Positions 23,301 through 38,300 of a stretch of 64,000 nt of DNA are shown here, piece by piece. Under the pieces are notes generated by a model that ran no database searches, was not told where the DNA came from, and saw only the letters and a list, made by a program, of their open reading frames with translations. Origin of the DNA: Todiramphus chloris collaris (taxonomy: Eukaryota; Chordata; Aves; Coraciiformes; Alcedinidae); NCBI GenBank assembly GCA_025345505.1, contig JANVCC010000013.1:523215-587214 (forward strand). Reading direction: 5' to 3'. The translations under genes and the position numbers were made by a program. Positions within the stretch are counted from its first letter, which is position 1; each line of letters starts with the position of its first letter.

Positions 23301-26300
23301 TGTAGGTATGAGACATAGCAACTTGCTCCCTTTTCACTGCTTGTTATTCAAATGAGGCTTCTTCTGTAAATATTTTTCTTCACAAAAATGTCTAGGATCA
23401 GTTAAGTCAGAGTTTCTTGTATGCATAACTTTCAAAATCCACAGAGTTTTTAGAATGTCCTCCACAAGCCTCAATGTCAGAACCATTTATCTGGTAAGTC
23501 CAAAATGAGGACGTGTGGAATACATAGATGTACACCACAAACATAAGTAATATTAAAGAAAGAATCTTGTTTGGCCAGTATAGATTGTTTTAGGAACAAC
23601 CAACGGAGACATCCACTGATCTATGAAGAACAGAAAAATGTTGTCTGCCAGCTGGTATCCAGAAACCACAGTGGTCTTAATTATACCTGGTGGCTAGACT
23701 TTCTTTTATGCATCCTCCTTATAATCAGGGTTAAGACCTAAAGACTAAAAAGTGCCTTCATTTTCTTCAAAAGAAGGTCTGCCAAAAAGCTGAGTCCCAT
23801 TGACTTCAGTGGGTTTTGGATCAGAATACATGTTCAAGAAAGAAAATCCTATTTACTCTTTGCTAATTTTGCCTGAACAGCAATTAATGTATGTATCTTT
23901 CAAGCACCTCTCATTTTTAAACTCTTCTTGATGTAGTCAAAGGTATCATGTGTTTAATTGTTATTACTGTGATTTTTCACACCTCTATTCATCCGTGGCA
24001 CACTGAGATGTTATTTGGTTCCTAAACTGAAGGGAGTCTTACTCAGGTACCAACTCTGCAGAAGCCAGCGCACAGGGGTGAACTTTCCCTAGCTCAGTGC
24101 AGCCTGGTATAGCTTATATAGTAAAATACATTCATACACATGAGCACAGAGATGGCTGGCAGTTCTCAGAAGTTATTTGTCTAGCTAATAGCCCCTAAGA
24201 CCATGGTTATAGACTGTCTGCCCTTCAATGTCAGGATAATTGCATTGCTCTGTAATATGACTTCATTAAGGTTCATTATCAGTGTATGACATATTCTGAT
24301 ATGTCCAATTGTACTGGATAATTGGAATGGCCTATTTTTGCAACTCATTTTAGGATGAATATAGACACACAGAGCCTCCTGAAATTTGTTCTTGGGCTGT
24401 GAAGGTCAGATAGAACTTGTGTGTAAATTAGTTCATATTTCGCACTTACCTGTTCCTTTTGGCACGAGGGTTTCTTTGGTTATTCTCCATCAGTCTATCC
24501 ATTAATGAATGGCTACATTGTCATGTGAAATATAATAAGCACCAACTATTGCAATCCTGTTTGTTCTTACTCAGGGAAGTATCTGAGCTGGACCATTGCC
24601 CTGCATGGAATTTTAACAGATAGATGAGGAAAACCAGCTGTTTTAGGAAGATAAAGTGCCAATGCACTAAGAATTTGTCCCCATTCCACACCAGCTCCTC
24701 CCTTGTCTGAACCTTAACTGGGAAGTGCAGCCAATCTATCAGAAATACAGGCAGATACCCAAGAGTAACAATGTTGGGTTTAAGATCTCTGTTTTATATT
24801 TTCAGGGAAGTGGCACGTGGGTGTGAACTGCAAATCCCGCTTTGATCACTGCCACCATCCATTAAATCATGGCTTTGATTATTTTTACGGCATGCCTTTT
24901 ACCCTTTTGAATGAGTGTCAAGGCACAGATGACCCTGAACTGGCCAAGTCTTTGCAAGATACATATTGGCTTTACACAGAAATTATCATCTTTGCAGTGC
25001 TTACACTTCTGTTTGGAAAACTGACCAATTTATTCTCAGTAAAATGGAAAATAATCATATGTCTGGCCATCTGTGGTCTCCTGTATTTCACCTCCTGGTT
25101 CTCCAGCTATGGTTTCACCAAGTACTGGAACTGTATCCTGATGAGAAACCATGATATCACTGAACAACCTATGAATCTAGAAAAAACTTCTTCTAAAATG
25201 CTGAAGGAAGCAGTTTCATTCATTGAAAGGTAACCAACAGAAATTATATCATATTTTAAGGATTATTTTTAAAAATAATGTGATTACTGTGTCATGCACC
25301 ACAAGGTCAGGCAGCTGGCATGCTGAACTACCCATCCTGGTGCTGGACAGTAATGTGTTGGTTTCTGGCAATCCCCTACCTGTTAGCATCCAACTGCTGT
25401 CCCTCATCTTGTAGGAGCTTGTCAGCTCCTCAGGAAAAGGAAGGTGATTTTTTTTCTGTGTGTTTATGTTTCATTCACCTAATACAAAGGGGTCCTGACC
25501 AAGGACTGGGCTTTATTCCAGCTGGAACAGAAAAATAATCTTAGCCTGATGAATGGACTGTCATAGAAAAGTGTCATATGAAGTTAACATTTTACAAAGA
25601 GGAGGGTGATAGTGAGTTTATTTTAGTTTTTCAAAGGTGTCCTTCATTTACAATACTATCGGTAACCTAAACTGAATTTGAACAAAACACTAAGTCTTTA
25701 AAAGCATTCACGTGTCAAGTTTGGGGCATATTGCTGAATGAAATTTACTATTTCTGCCAGGATTTAGGTGTGTGTTGGTTGTTTTATAAGGGAAAATGGA
25801 CATAAAATAAATCCCTTCTGTCGAACTTTGAGCATAGAAAACCTCAGGTTCCTGTGATATCCTGCATGGCCTAACGTTAAAGGGATATGAATCCCCTGTG
25901 AGTGCAGTGTTATATCTGCCTCTTCCATGAGGCTATCTCAGATGTTCAGTGGCATCCATGTTTAAGCAAGTTTAAGCAAGCCAGTCCTACTCTCCTTGCT
26001 CCTGAGAGCATGTCAGTCTTCTGTCTGTGAGCTTTCCAAGTAATTTATTTGATGTTCTACACACATCTCATTTGGAACCAGAAAAAGAAAGTCCACATTA
26101 CTATTTTGATCTTAATACAGAACCAACATCTTAGGGGGATGTTTTAATCCTCTGTGTCTCCCAAAACCTCAAAAAATGCAAAGATGTCAAAATCAAAACA
26201 TTTTTGATTTAGACCACAGTAATAATTTTTATTGATAGTCACTGCAATACCAGTGTTATATTTTGGGTTGAGTGACAATTTGCAGAGAAATGACTATTGT

Positions 26301-29300
26301 TTTCTTTCATTTCAGAAACAAGCATAGACCATTTCTTCTCTTTGTTTCCCTTTTACATGTTCACACTCCTCTTGTTACCACAAAGAAGTTTCAGGGAAGA
26401 AGTAGGCATGGCCTATATGGAGATAATGTAGAGGAGATGGACTGGATGGTGGGTACGTGTTCTTCTTGAAGAAAGTCCTTCATTTAGTTGAGTGTGGAAA
26501 AGAAATTGAAGGGGTGGTCACAGAACTTCCTTTTTGCATATGTCAAATGTCAGGGAAGTTGCCTTGGAAACACTGCTAGCTCCAAAGATTGACATACCAG
26601 TAGCACACTCTATTTTTTCTTTCTTTTCTAAGATGAAACCTCAAACTTTTTGTATAAGAATTTGTTCTTTTGTACTCAACACACTTCCGCTTCCGTGTCA
26701 AATGCAGTCAAATAATCAAATATGTACTTGACCATGTTGTTAATCAGAATATGTATTACATTTTTCCAGTTCCATCTGGTCACAGAAGATACAAGTGGTG
26801 CTGCTAAATATTAGATTATATGGAGGTTGTGTTGTATACTTGATCATTTTTATTGAAGAATAATCCTTGGAGCAGGAACCAGAACCAAAAGACCAAGTTA
26901 AAAAGATATACATTTTCACATAATAAATTGTGTGAAGTCAGTACATTGTGAAGACTCAGGTCTAAATCTGGGCTCTGAGTGTGAATTGAGTTTAAAAACC
27001 CAAGCGGTTTAATTATGTTTAAAAAAAAACCTAATTGGCACTCATAGCCTAGGTTTACTTGACTGTTCCTTTCTGCTTCTGTAGGAGGGAGGAGACAGCT
27101 ACTGTTTGTATTTAGTCAACAGTGAAAACATTATTGATGAAGTATTCACTTCTTGTCCAGTCCTTTTATTCCTCAAATAACCATGTCAACAAAATTGTAT
27201 TTTGAAAGGAGCCTGATTGCTTCTCATGGCCAGGCTGAGAACTCCTTTAAGATCCAGTTGAAACAGAGGACTCTGCCATGCTCCTCTTCCAAATTTTTGT
27301 CACCAGTTACCTTCTGGCACAGGCTACGCAAGCAGAGCCTGTTAGCAGAAGTCTGATGTTGTAAGGAATGTACCTTCTATAGGCCAAAGAGGGTGGCAGC
27401 TAGGGAGGACAGAAGTCTCCAGGGTTTGACAGCTAAGTAAGCTATTTGGGGTCTCACTCAGAACCATTATGTCTAGACTCAATCTAAACTCTTTTTGGGT
27501 AAAAATGTCTATTTTTAGGTAAGATCAAAAAGTAGTTTAACAAGGAGATGCAGGAAGTCCATAAAGGAGAAGAGATTGAGCAAAATTGATGATCACTGGT
27601 TTCTGCTTTTTTCTTGCATACTCCAGCTTTTGCTGCTGTTTTGTAGCTATGGAAGCTGTTCTTAGCATATATATTTGATGCAGAAGGTGATAAGGACAAG
27701 CAATCAAAGAGAAGTCATATTGTGTATAAGCATTTGATGCTATCAGTACCAAAAAGATTCCTTATGAAGTTGGGTTTGAATTACAGTCTGTGAAGTTTTT
27801 ACCACTGACATCAGGAGAAGATTTTGACTGATAGTATGCAGATGATTTCAGAGTCCCTGTTCAGCTCCTGGTGAGAGACAGCAGTTTTCTGTGATTAGGA
27901 ATCTAGGCAGCACTATTATTTAAGCTCTTCAGGATGCTTTAGGCTACACAATGGAGAAAATCCTTGACTCAGAGAATTTACAGCATAAAGCTAACAGAGT
28001 ATTGTGAGTAGCTTGGAAAAAAAAGGACCATTCATTTGAATTATTTTCCAGTTGGTTTTAGTTTTTATTTTTCTGGGTTTATAGACACCACAAACAGGAC
28101 ACATTCAGCAGCTTTCCGCTGGGCTGCTATTATTTCTGTAATGCAGGATTACTCTTTGGATTGCTCGTGGTAGCTCGTAACAGAACTCACTCAAGTAAAT
28201 GCAAAGACTCGGTCTTCACTGAATTTTGAATCAAGACCTAAAAAATTTGACTGCATCTTCAGACATAATTATGATGTTTTGCTTTGTTTATAGGCAGGCT
28301 TCTGGATGTTATTGACAAAGAAGGATTGAGGAATACCACATTCATTTATTTTGCATCTGATCATGGAGGATCTTTAGAGGCTCACAAAGGAAATGCTCAG
28401 TTTGGTGGATGGAATGGGATCTATAAAGGTAAAATTTTGGTATACTTCTCTTAAAAAGAAAATTATAAAATAAAATACATACAGATAGACTTTATTTACT
28501 AAGGTATATGCTGGGGCGATACTCTTGGACTGTAGAGCTGGAGCAAATTCAAGGCATCAGCTATTCATCTTTCAGCCCCCAGACAGGATCACTTCTACTC
28601 TTGACAGCTATATTGCCTAACCTGTTCTTAAAGACCTTCAGTGATTCCCCAGATAATCCAGTTTTCATTGCTTCTGCTACTGGAGATTTTTTCCTGGTAC
28701 CTACCTTGGATTTCCTCACTGCCGTTTAAGCAACAGATCTTGCCCTACTCACCAATATACAGAGAAGAGATTCTACCTTTTCTCCTTGCAACAGCCTGTT
28801 GTTGCAAGGTCATCAAGCATTTTGATGCTATTATGTTCCTTCTCATTTATCCTTTCTTTAGACTCCGATACACTTGTAGCCCTTTCTGGTTCCATGTTGT
28901 TTTTAAATATTGTAAGCATACTATCTAATCCATAACCCAAAGCAGTACTTGAAAATGTTGTAGAATCATAGAATATCTCATGTTGGAAGGGACTCATAAG
29001 GATCAGCAGGTCCAACTCCCTGCTCATTATAGGCCTACCACATGACTAAATGCATCATCCAGATGTTCCTTGAACTCTGACAAGCTTGGTGCTATGACCA
29101 CTTCCCTGGGGGTCTCCAGTGACCAACGACCCTCTCAGTGAAAATCCTTTTCCTAATTTTCAATCTGAGTTGCCCCTGATGCAGATCCAGAACACACTGT
29201 CTGGAGTCTCACTTTTAACATCCTTCTATTTTTCACAGTAGACAATTACTTATGTCAGCACTGGCAGGTACCATGATTACTGTTTTCTTGGTATAATTTT

Positions 29301-32300
29301 CCAGTTTCTCTAGAAATCTAGATTTTTCTAGATTCTCTTTCTATGACTGTCCTGAAACACAGTGCCAAAAGACCTAAGGAAATTAAGATCTCTTATATCT
29401 CTTGCGTCTCTTGCATGTGCTCCCTCCAAACTGCCAAGCCATGAAAAGTCACTGTGACAGCTTGAGTAGCTTGGCACTTATTGTATAACGAAGCCTGAAA
29501 ACTGCTCCCATCACTTATTTCTCTACAGCAGAAGGTTTGGGTGCCTTGACCTTGCTCAGCATCAAAATGCACGTTGTCTAGTAGTATAGGCTTGCTTAAA
29601 TAGTTCAGAATTCACTTCCAATAGCCCAACACAAGTATATTAGTAACAGGAGACTCCAGAAAGGAAAGGTGGATGTTATTAGGCAGAGATTTCGGTATGA
29701 GCGGACAATGATGAAATCATGCCTGCTTAGAGAGGAGACAAGAGCTGACAGAATATCAGTTTAGATATTAATAACAGAAGGGCATTCCCATTTATTTCTA
29801 CATACAGCAGAACATCACTGGGACATCCCAGTGAAACTAACTAGCAATGACAAAAAAGATTTTAAAAATGCAGTTGAATTCATAAGTATCTGTAGAACTC
29901 ACTGCTACTGTTTCTAACAGGATATCAAAACCAAGAAGACAGATAAGCCACACATGAGTAATGAGAGCAGCCGCTAGTGAATAACAAAGCAGAGGATACC
30001 ATTATCTTGCACAGTACAAAGATTATTGCTCAAGCAGCTGAACTTGCCCTGTTTATAATCCAACATGCCACCTTGTCAGCTGTTAGCATCAGGTTCTGGG
30101 AACCTTGCCTCTCAATTGTAACTACAATCACCCCTCCTCCATAATGAAGTACAGCATTACATAGCAAAGCCAGAGGCTAGTATAAACTATCATTCAAATT
30201 CTGGTCATAAAGGTAGCTAAGCTTCAACATTTTGCAATTTTTGCTTTTAAACTGGACCCTCAACTTGGATTTCTGGCTTTAAACCACTTTGTTTCATCAA
30301 TGTTCTCATTCTTGACATCTATAATTCATATCTGCAATTAGTTAATGGTTCTTACTGTGAAATACCATTCAAAATATTTAATATTTTGACTTGTAAGTGA
30401 GCTAATGCATGGAGGAGAAAATTTAGAAGACAACTAGAGGAATGCAAAACAAACCAAGTTAAGAAAGACTATTTGGATTACCTCAACACATCTTCAACAG
30501 AAACATAGGTGGGAAGTCTTAATCACTGCAGCATATTCAGAGCATCCCCCTATTTGTCTTTAACATATTATTAGTGTGTGTGGAGATTATTCTTAGATGT
30601 GACATTGAATTCAAATTATGGGTCAGAATGTCAGAGGGTGGAACTGTTTCTCTTCTGCCAAAAGTACTGCTTAGTAGTGGTTTGCTGTATGTTCCACCCA
30701 AGACAACAGTGTAAAATAAAGAGGTTAATAATATTTATTTTTGAAGACAGAATTTATACTATAGTCATTCCACTGTCCTCTAGGAGATTCAGTATGTTTT
30801 CATTACAGTTATTTGTATATTCTGAAATTGCTAAAACCTTTTATTATACATGCATAATAAACATCTAATAGCTGCTTTTTTTTCCTTCTTAAAATATTTA
30901 ATTAATTAATTAATTATTCCCCCCCCCCCCCTTTCTTTAACAGGTGGAAAAGGAATGGGAGGCTGGGAAGGAGGGATCCGTGTCCCAGGAATACTTAGAT
31001 GGCCAGGAGTGTTTCCTGCAGGAACAGTTATCAATGAACTGACAAGCCTTATGGACATTTTCCCAACAGTCGTTCAACTGGCTGGAGGGGCAGTGCCTCA
31101 GGACAGGTACAAAAGTGGTTTCATAAATCATATTTGATCCCCTTTCTTGATTTAGACAGAAGCTGACTATATAAGTCATGCATTCTAACAGCCACAGGTT
31201 AAATTCTGTTTGTTTCTTAACCAGGCAGTTCTCTAGCTTGCTTTCTGTGTAGCTTTCCCCATCTTGTCTGCTTGCATAGAAAAGGCAAGGGAAAACAGCA
31301 TGTTTTATCAAGGGTCATTTAGTTAATTCAGTTTTCTAATCACTAGAAACCAAACTGGTTGATTTAAGACATTGGTATGACTGTAAAAAAACCAAAACAA
31401 AACAAAATCAAACAAACAACAACAACAAAACAAAACCAACCAAACAAAACCAAATCCACCTCTTTTAACTCTTTTAATCTTACCTTTTATGAAAAATCCA
31501 TAGATACTGACAAAAGTGATTGGTCCTGAGTAATAGGACAGCCTCTCCAGGACTAGGAAGCCTGTTTCTTCATGAGTAGGGAAGGTGAAGTGAATGGCAC
31601 ATGGCCTGCATTTGTCTGCCACTACTAGAGAAGTAGCTTCCCTGATAGTAAACTATTTGTAGCATTTGTGTTAGACTCCTCCAAAGAATATGAGCAAGCG
31701 TGTGGGGCTAAGCCATTTGAGCAAAAAGCATAAAAGTACTGGTGGTGTGTAACCAAACCAACTGTTAGTCAATGTAGTAAGCGGTGCTTTTTAAATTTAT
31801 TTTTTAAAGTCTCAAGCTCACAGAGCTATCAGTGACTTCCATTGCAGGGAGCAAAACTGCAAGCTGTGAATCATGCCTTCACTATGGTTTACTTCCAGGA
31901 AAATGACCAAATGGTAAATTGTCTCCCCAGGCAGGATGTGCGATCTAGCTGGAATTGCAAGAAATGCTAGTAACTGCTAATCACTGGTGTCCTCCCATAC
32001 ACACCATTAAGAAACTCAGGGCTCATTAGCTAAACAGCAGCTTGGTTTAGAAATGACACTTGAAATCCTAATGCTACGTACATGGAGAGTGAGTACTGCT
32101 CACACTCCAGATGCAGCCTGAAATGCTTCAGCAGTCTGGTGACTCTCATCCTCTCCATCAGGGTAATCGACGGGCAGACGCTGCTGCCTTTGCTGCAAGG
32201 GAGAGTTCAGCACTCTGGGCACGAGTTCATGTTTCACTACTGCGGCACATTTCTGCACGCAGTGAGGTGGCACCAAAAGGACAGTGAGTATAAACATCTC

Positions 32301-35300
32301 CTCCTCCTGCAGATCAGAGATCATAGAATCATAGAATTTTTTTCATTGGAAAAGACCTTTAAGATCATTGAGTCCAACCCTGCCAAGCCCACCACTAAAC
32401 CATGTCCCTAAGCACTACATCTACACGTCTTTTAAATACCTACAGAGATGGTGACTCTACTACCTCCCTTGGCAGCTTAACAACCCTTTCAGGGAAGAAG
32501 TTCTTCCTAATGTTCATCCTAAGATGATGTAGCCTCTCTCGTCCAATAGAGTATCACATAAAAAACATACGTACATGTATCTGGAGAAATTTTATTGCCT
32601 CAGCTCCTCACTTCTTCTGGAGAAGGTACAGAAAGGCTTCATTGTTATCTGTCCTGCCTTGACAAGGGTTTCACATCCTGGGTAGTATAGCTTCAAGAAT
32701 CTCCCTGTCATTGCCATGTTTCTGCATTGCTTTTGTTATGAAAGTATTTGGGATCAACTTTAGTGTAAGACTCAATAAAAAGTAACTTCACAGATAAAGT
32801 CTTTTATCTTAAGCTGTAGTTCCTTTGTTTTCAATAGTCCCCTCTTATTTATATTTTCAGCGGTGGCATTAGATGAGCTGCCTGCAGCTGTAATGCTTTC
32901 CTGAGCTTTCAACAAGCACCCAATCTTTGCTGATGTCACCCTCCATTACAGTGCAAAAGAGAATGGGCCAATGACTGGTAGCTGTGTCTTTATTCCTGCT
33001 TGGAACAGAGGACGGCATTTGTGTGACCAAACATAAGTGCCCAGATCTGAGCTTGTTATTATATAGTCACTGAAGAGATGCATATGTTTACAGGGTGCGA
33101 TTCACCTCCTGATTTAGCACATCTGGCCTCCTTCTCTCCACTGAGTAAAAATGGAGCTGAGACTTATGTAAAGATATCAGGATATAAAAATCACCCTCAT
33201 ATTAAAGTTAGTTGAGATGAATTGCACCTGCAATTTAACAAAACTGCTGCAGAGCTGATGCTTGGCACAGCCGCAAGCAGATGGGCCGGGTCTCAGCAGT
33301 TCCTATGCCTTGCTGCTTCCCCCACCATGCTGGGGATTTGGATGACCCGATACCACTATGGCTATGAAACTAGGTGATCCCAGTGAGGGAACCACACTTA
33401 CTGAAAGTGTGGCTCAAGGCCCACAGTTTGGCTGTCTCAATTAATTATCTAAGGAGATCAGAATTCAATTCTTTCCTCTGGGTGCCATTAGAATATATAA
33501 TCTCTAAGTGATATGTGTAAATCATCACTCTGCATTTTTGCTCTTCCTGTGGAAATTGTGTCTCTGCAGTAATAATAAATCAAGATCAGTTGAGCCAACA
33601 CCATAACCAAACACTTGAAGCAATCAGTTTCATTAAGGGGGTTATCTCCCTCCATTGCTGTCATGGTCTCTTTTTTATTAAGCACCTTAACACAAGGGCC
33701 TGTATCAAAAACAGTGTGTCCAGCACGAGTACAGAAGTGATTGTGCCCCTGTACTTGGGTCTGCAGCTTGAGTACTGAGTTCAGTTTTGGGCACCACGGT
33801 ATACAAAAGACATTGAGGTGCTGGAGGGAGTTCAGAGAAAGGCAATGAAGCTGGTAAAACATCTGGAGAAAATGTCTTATGAGGATCACGTGAGGGACCT
33901 GGAGTTGTTTAAGTCTGGAGGAGGCTGAGAGGAGACCTTACTAGTCTCTGAAACTACATGATGGGAGGTTGTAGTGAGGTGGGTGTTGGTCTCTTCTCCT
34001 GGGTAACTAGTGAGAGGACGATAGGAAATGGGCTTAAGCTGTGCCATGGGAGGTTTAGGTTGGATATTAGGACAGATTTCTTTACTGAGAGTGGTGAGGT
34101 CTTGGAACAGGCTACCCAAAGAGGTAGTGAAATCACCATCCCTGGAGGTGCTCAGAAAACATCTAGATGTGGCACTTCAGGATGCTTTAGTGGTCATGAT
34201 AATGTTGGGGAGACAGTTGGACTTTATGATCTTGAAGGTCCTTTCCAACCTTAATGATTCTATGAAAATGTTGGAAGTGACTTGGTGTGCTCCTTTCCAA
34301 GTGCTGTAGGGAGCAGGGCAGCAACGGAGAGAAACGCCTGGCAAGGGAACGCTGCAGGCGTGGTGTTCTGAAGCACATCCGCTTCCTCCCGCCCCAATGG
34401 TCCTCCCGCTCCAGGGGAGGGTAGGCACCAGGGGCCGCTTTCTGGGCGTCCTCCGCAGGGCTGCGCCGTGGGGCCGCTCTCCCCTCATCCTGCAGCGCGG
34501 TGCGGGCAAGGGAAGGGAAGCGGCCACCAGAGAGCAGCGCGGCACCGCCAGCCGCCACCGGCCAACCTGCGGGAACCGCCACCGGCCAACCTGCGGGAAC
34601 CGCCGCCTCGCGGGCCGGCAGGCGTCGGGCGGCGCCTGTCAGGCGTGACGGGAAAGCTGCGGGCAGGGAGGTTATAGGCACGAAAACAACGTCTCCGTGG
34701 CTCTTCGACGCGGTTCACTGCTCCGCGTCTCGTTTTCACATCTAGAGGTGCCCTGTATGGAAAGCCACCCGCGGCTGTGAGCGTGCAGAGGGAGCGTGGC
34801 CATGACCCGTGAAGGCTGAGGGCTGCAGCCTGCTGCTATGGTACCCCTGGCAGATGTGGGGCAGCCCCGGGCCCAACCAGCCTCACGGCGCTAGGAGCTC
34901 TCGCCGCCCTCACCCCATACCTCCCTTCGTTTCTAAGGTGGTGTCACCGCTGGTGCCCGCCCAAGCCATACCTTGAGCTCCAGAGGGTTAAGCTAACACA
35001 CATCAGCAGAGCAGGGCATGGCCCTTGCCCCAGGGAGCGCTGCGCTGTTGTGCGTGGAGCCTTCAACAGCCTCTGCTTGGCAGAAACGTGAGTCACCACG
35101 CGGAGACTCTCTCTCCGTGTCTCCAAAACTCAGCAGGCCAGGGAGCTAGAGACTGATGGTGAAGCACTTGGAGTTGCCACTAGCGATGGGAGAGGTCGGT
35201 TCACCTGATGCAACTGGCACCAAGCCGTTCCCACACCAGACCTGATAGTAGCTCCAGGCTTGATCACACCCTGAGCCCATTCACCTGTTCGCAATACCTA

Positions 35301-38300
35301 AAGCAGAACAGCGGTCAGAAACTCACGTTTCCTATGCCTCTAAATCCATTGCTATTTTCATCTCTCTTCATTTGTTTGTAATGAGTAATTTTTCTGGACA
35401 AAGGAGATTTCTGGGCAGAGAAAGCTTTGACTGCAGCAGCTTCTGGAGAAAATTTGTGCTAGAAGAGCCATGACGCACTTCCCCGGTGAAAGGCTAAATA
35501 TTGTACTCTATCGATAAACGGCTGTGTTTGAAGAATTGCTTTTCAGGTTAAAGTACTGCTGTTCTCCACTTAGCTTTCACCTCTTGTTCTCCTAGGCTGT
35601 ATATGGTGTGTCTATGTCACAATTTGAGTTCAGATCAGAAGCATGCTTTTGAAGCAAACCCCTCTTGAGCACACCCTCTCACAGTGCTTTGGGTTGCATT
35701 GTGGAATGGGCTTAGAGATCATGACTTTACTTTAGATGAAACTAAACTGCAAAATAGGCTTCAGAATCATACATAAAATGCTCAAATATGCTCTAATTAC
35801 TAAAAGGTGTTGCATAGATAGGAACCAGACAAGAGTTAGCCCCCAGTGAAACACCCCTAGACAATGACAGCATGCATGTCAAGCCATCAATGTGTTCTCT
35901 ACAGATCAGTTTCTAATAGGCTACCTGTAACATAGACAATATATAATATACATACAATATGTATGCAACTGCATACAATATGCAGTTTTGTGGCAGTATT
36001 TTGTTCTCCTCTGCAGCCACACACACAGCTAAATCTCCTATGTGTTCCTGTCAACAATTTTTCTCATTGAGCCACCACTGCTTGTGACAAGGGAGTTGAA
36101 AACAGAGGGAGGTCCTGCTTATGAAAGACAGATGATCAAATATTACCATGTGGCTCTGCTTTTAGCTGAGCCAGGAATTCCAGTATTCTTTGATCAGACT
36201 GCCATTACTTTTGACTTGGCTGACAGACATTTTAGGGTCTGGTTTAGCTCATTTACAAGTATATCACGTTCATATTACATATTTATTGTTTGTTTACTTC
36301 TGTGTATTGGACAGGCTAGATAAGAAACCATTGTGTCTTGATGTCACCCAGGCAGGACTCATCAATTAATCTCTTCACTGAATCCAGAAGAATCCTTTGT
36401 CTGTATGTTAAAGAGTCCTTTCCTCTACCACAGCACAATAGGGTTTATTAGTGACAGTTCATTTCTTTCTGCTCGTTAAATTGATGGATTGTTACCAGAT
36501 GGGTTTGAGAGATGTTTGGATTGAAGAAGCAGGTTTCTTTTCCCTTGGACATACTATATTAACATGTTGCCCTAAAATTCACATGCATCTTTCAAACTCT
36601 GTCAGACCTGCTTCAGTAGTAAATTGTATATCCCTCTTTGCCTCTTGGGGATGACTGAAACCCCTGCAGCTTCCATCAGCACTGAGTTCTACCACCTCTT
36701 TTTGTGGTTTTTCGTTTTGGCTTGGTTTTTTGATCCCTCTGTAACCTGCCTGTCTACTCAGCTCACAAGCGCAGGTTAATTACAATCAGCCTCACTGTAT
36801 CCTTCCAAATGAACCAAGAGGGAGCTGGCTTTTTCCCACTCTGCACCTCCAGTAAGTATATGCAGGTGTGAAAAGTGAAAGCTAAAGTTTTGCAGAATCA
36901 GAACAGTTCTTCTCAGACACTCTGCCCTCACTTCTCTGAGCTGCCCCACAGTGTGTAACTTACAGAGTTCAGCTCAACTATTTATGGAAAAGAGAATTTG
37001 TTTTTTCTGAACATTGATCACATGAATTCCTACATACAGATTGGTAAGTGTATTAAATGGACATTTTAGCAATACCATCATAGCATGCTCACTAGAGCCA
37101 GCTCATCAGAAAAATGTATATGGCCCAGAGAGTACTTTTTAACTCCTTCTAACAAGGATCTGTGCTACCTGACCAACAGACATAAGACCCAAATCCCATG
37201 ATCAGGGAACCCTGATATAACAGAAAACGCTTTCATTTTTGTCACAAGATAAATGCTCTTTTAGTCACCAGATAGGGAAAAGTAGAAGGGCATGGAACAC
37301 ATCCCAGACAGCAGCAAACACACACCCAAGCAGACCTAAGGAATACCTGTCCCTAGTAAGCCATCGGGAAGTAAGCCCATTTCCTTTAAGAAATCCACCT
37401 TCTGCACCCTTTCTCTCACAATTTCAGAAACTGAGATATCTAAAACCTGTGACATTTCTAAATGTATTATGTCAAAACATTTCAGGACCATTGAGACATC
37501 ATCCCTCCACAGAAGTGCAGAAGTGTAGTCTAGCAGGACGTGGAAGCCTTGGGGGTGGAAAGAGATACAGTGAGTCAGCTGGCAACTGGAGATTTTAAGA
37601 TAAAAGATTATCTGAACCTTAATTTGTTATTTGTTCCCCTTCATGTTTTGAAGAAGTTAAAAATTTTATTTATTAACAAAAATATGTTCTAGCAGTAGTG
37701 ACACAACAGAGACAGTAGAATACAGCTGCAGACTTCCAGTGATGAAGAACAGCTCCAGGAACAATAGAAGGAAGGACAGTTAAGCAGATTACATTGAACC
37801 AAAAAGAAAATGCCATGTAGAGATAATGCAGTTGTCAGCTCTTTGTGCTCAACACATTACAGAAGTGGTTCCAAGTGTGGAGTGTCCCCTTTCTTCCCCT
37901 CTCCCTTTGTCAGACATAGTATCTAATCACTGTGGTCTTCTTGGATACATTCTTGCCTCTGAGTTCAGTATAAGTGCTTTCTAAATGCAGTGTAAGGAAC
38001 AGGGGTAAAAGGAGGAAGAATAATATTCTGTTGAACTGCATTCAGATTTACTCCCAGTAATTTGTCATTTCTCCATTACAAGTTACAGACCTGCACTTAT
38101 TCAGGGGTCAGTACAAGAGCTTGATAAAGTACAAGCTCTAAAGCTGCAAGCTAGTTGCCTTCATCATGTTCACTTAAAAGCTAGAATCCAGATTTCACTG
38201 TTTTCATGACCTGCAATGACCACACTACTTGAAAGTGTGCTAGAAAGCAAGCATGGAAGTGAGGTGTGATCAGTTTCTGCCCAGGTGCTCTTCTTGACTC

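Larger units (their letters stand above)
20398..32161 (+). other. Introns 1-8 of sulfatase B
   Basis: Introns between the listed exons range from about 0.7 to 2.5 kb. They contain the CR1 fragment at 28961-29200, the simple repeats near 30898-30931 and 31385-31454, and short direct duplications (for example cttagtgacattt twice near 22948-22978 and gtttaagcaa twice near 25960-25980). Nothing else is recognised. Confidence 0.6.

Noticed and set aside
34187-34681. 164-codon minus-strand open frame, and other open frames, in the CpG-rich block
   Set aside because: Stops are rare in GC-rich DNA. The Ala/Arg/Pro/Gly composition has no domain and the frame runs into CR1 sequence.
36042-36323. 93-codon open frame ([14 protein letters not shown]...) in the sulfatase B last intron
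   Set aside because: Its middle looks somewhat protein-like, but I recognise no family and see no flanking exons or retrocopy signs.
37239-37598. 119-codon open frame in the sulfatase B last intron
   Set aside because: No domain, no splice context, and composition consistent with chance.
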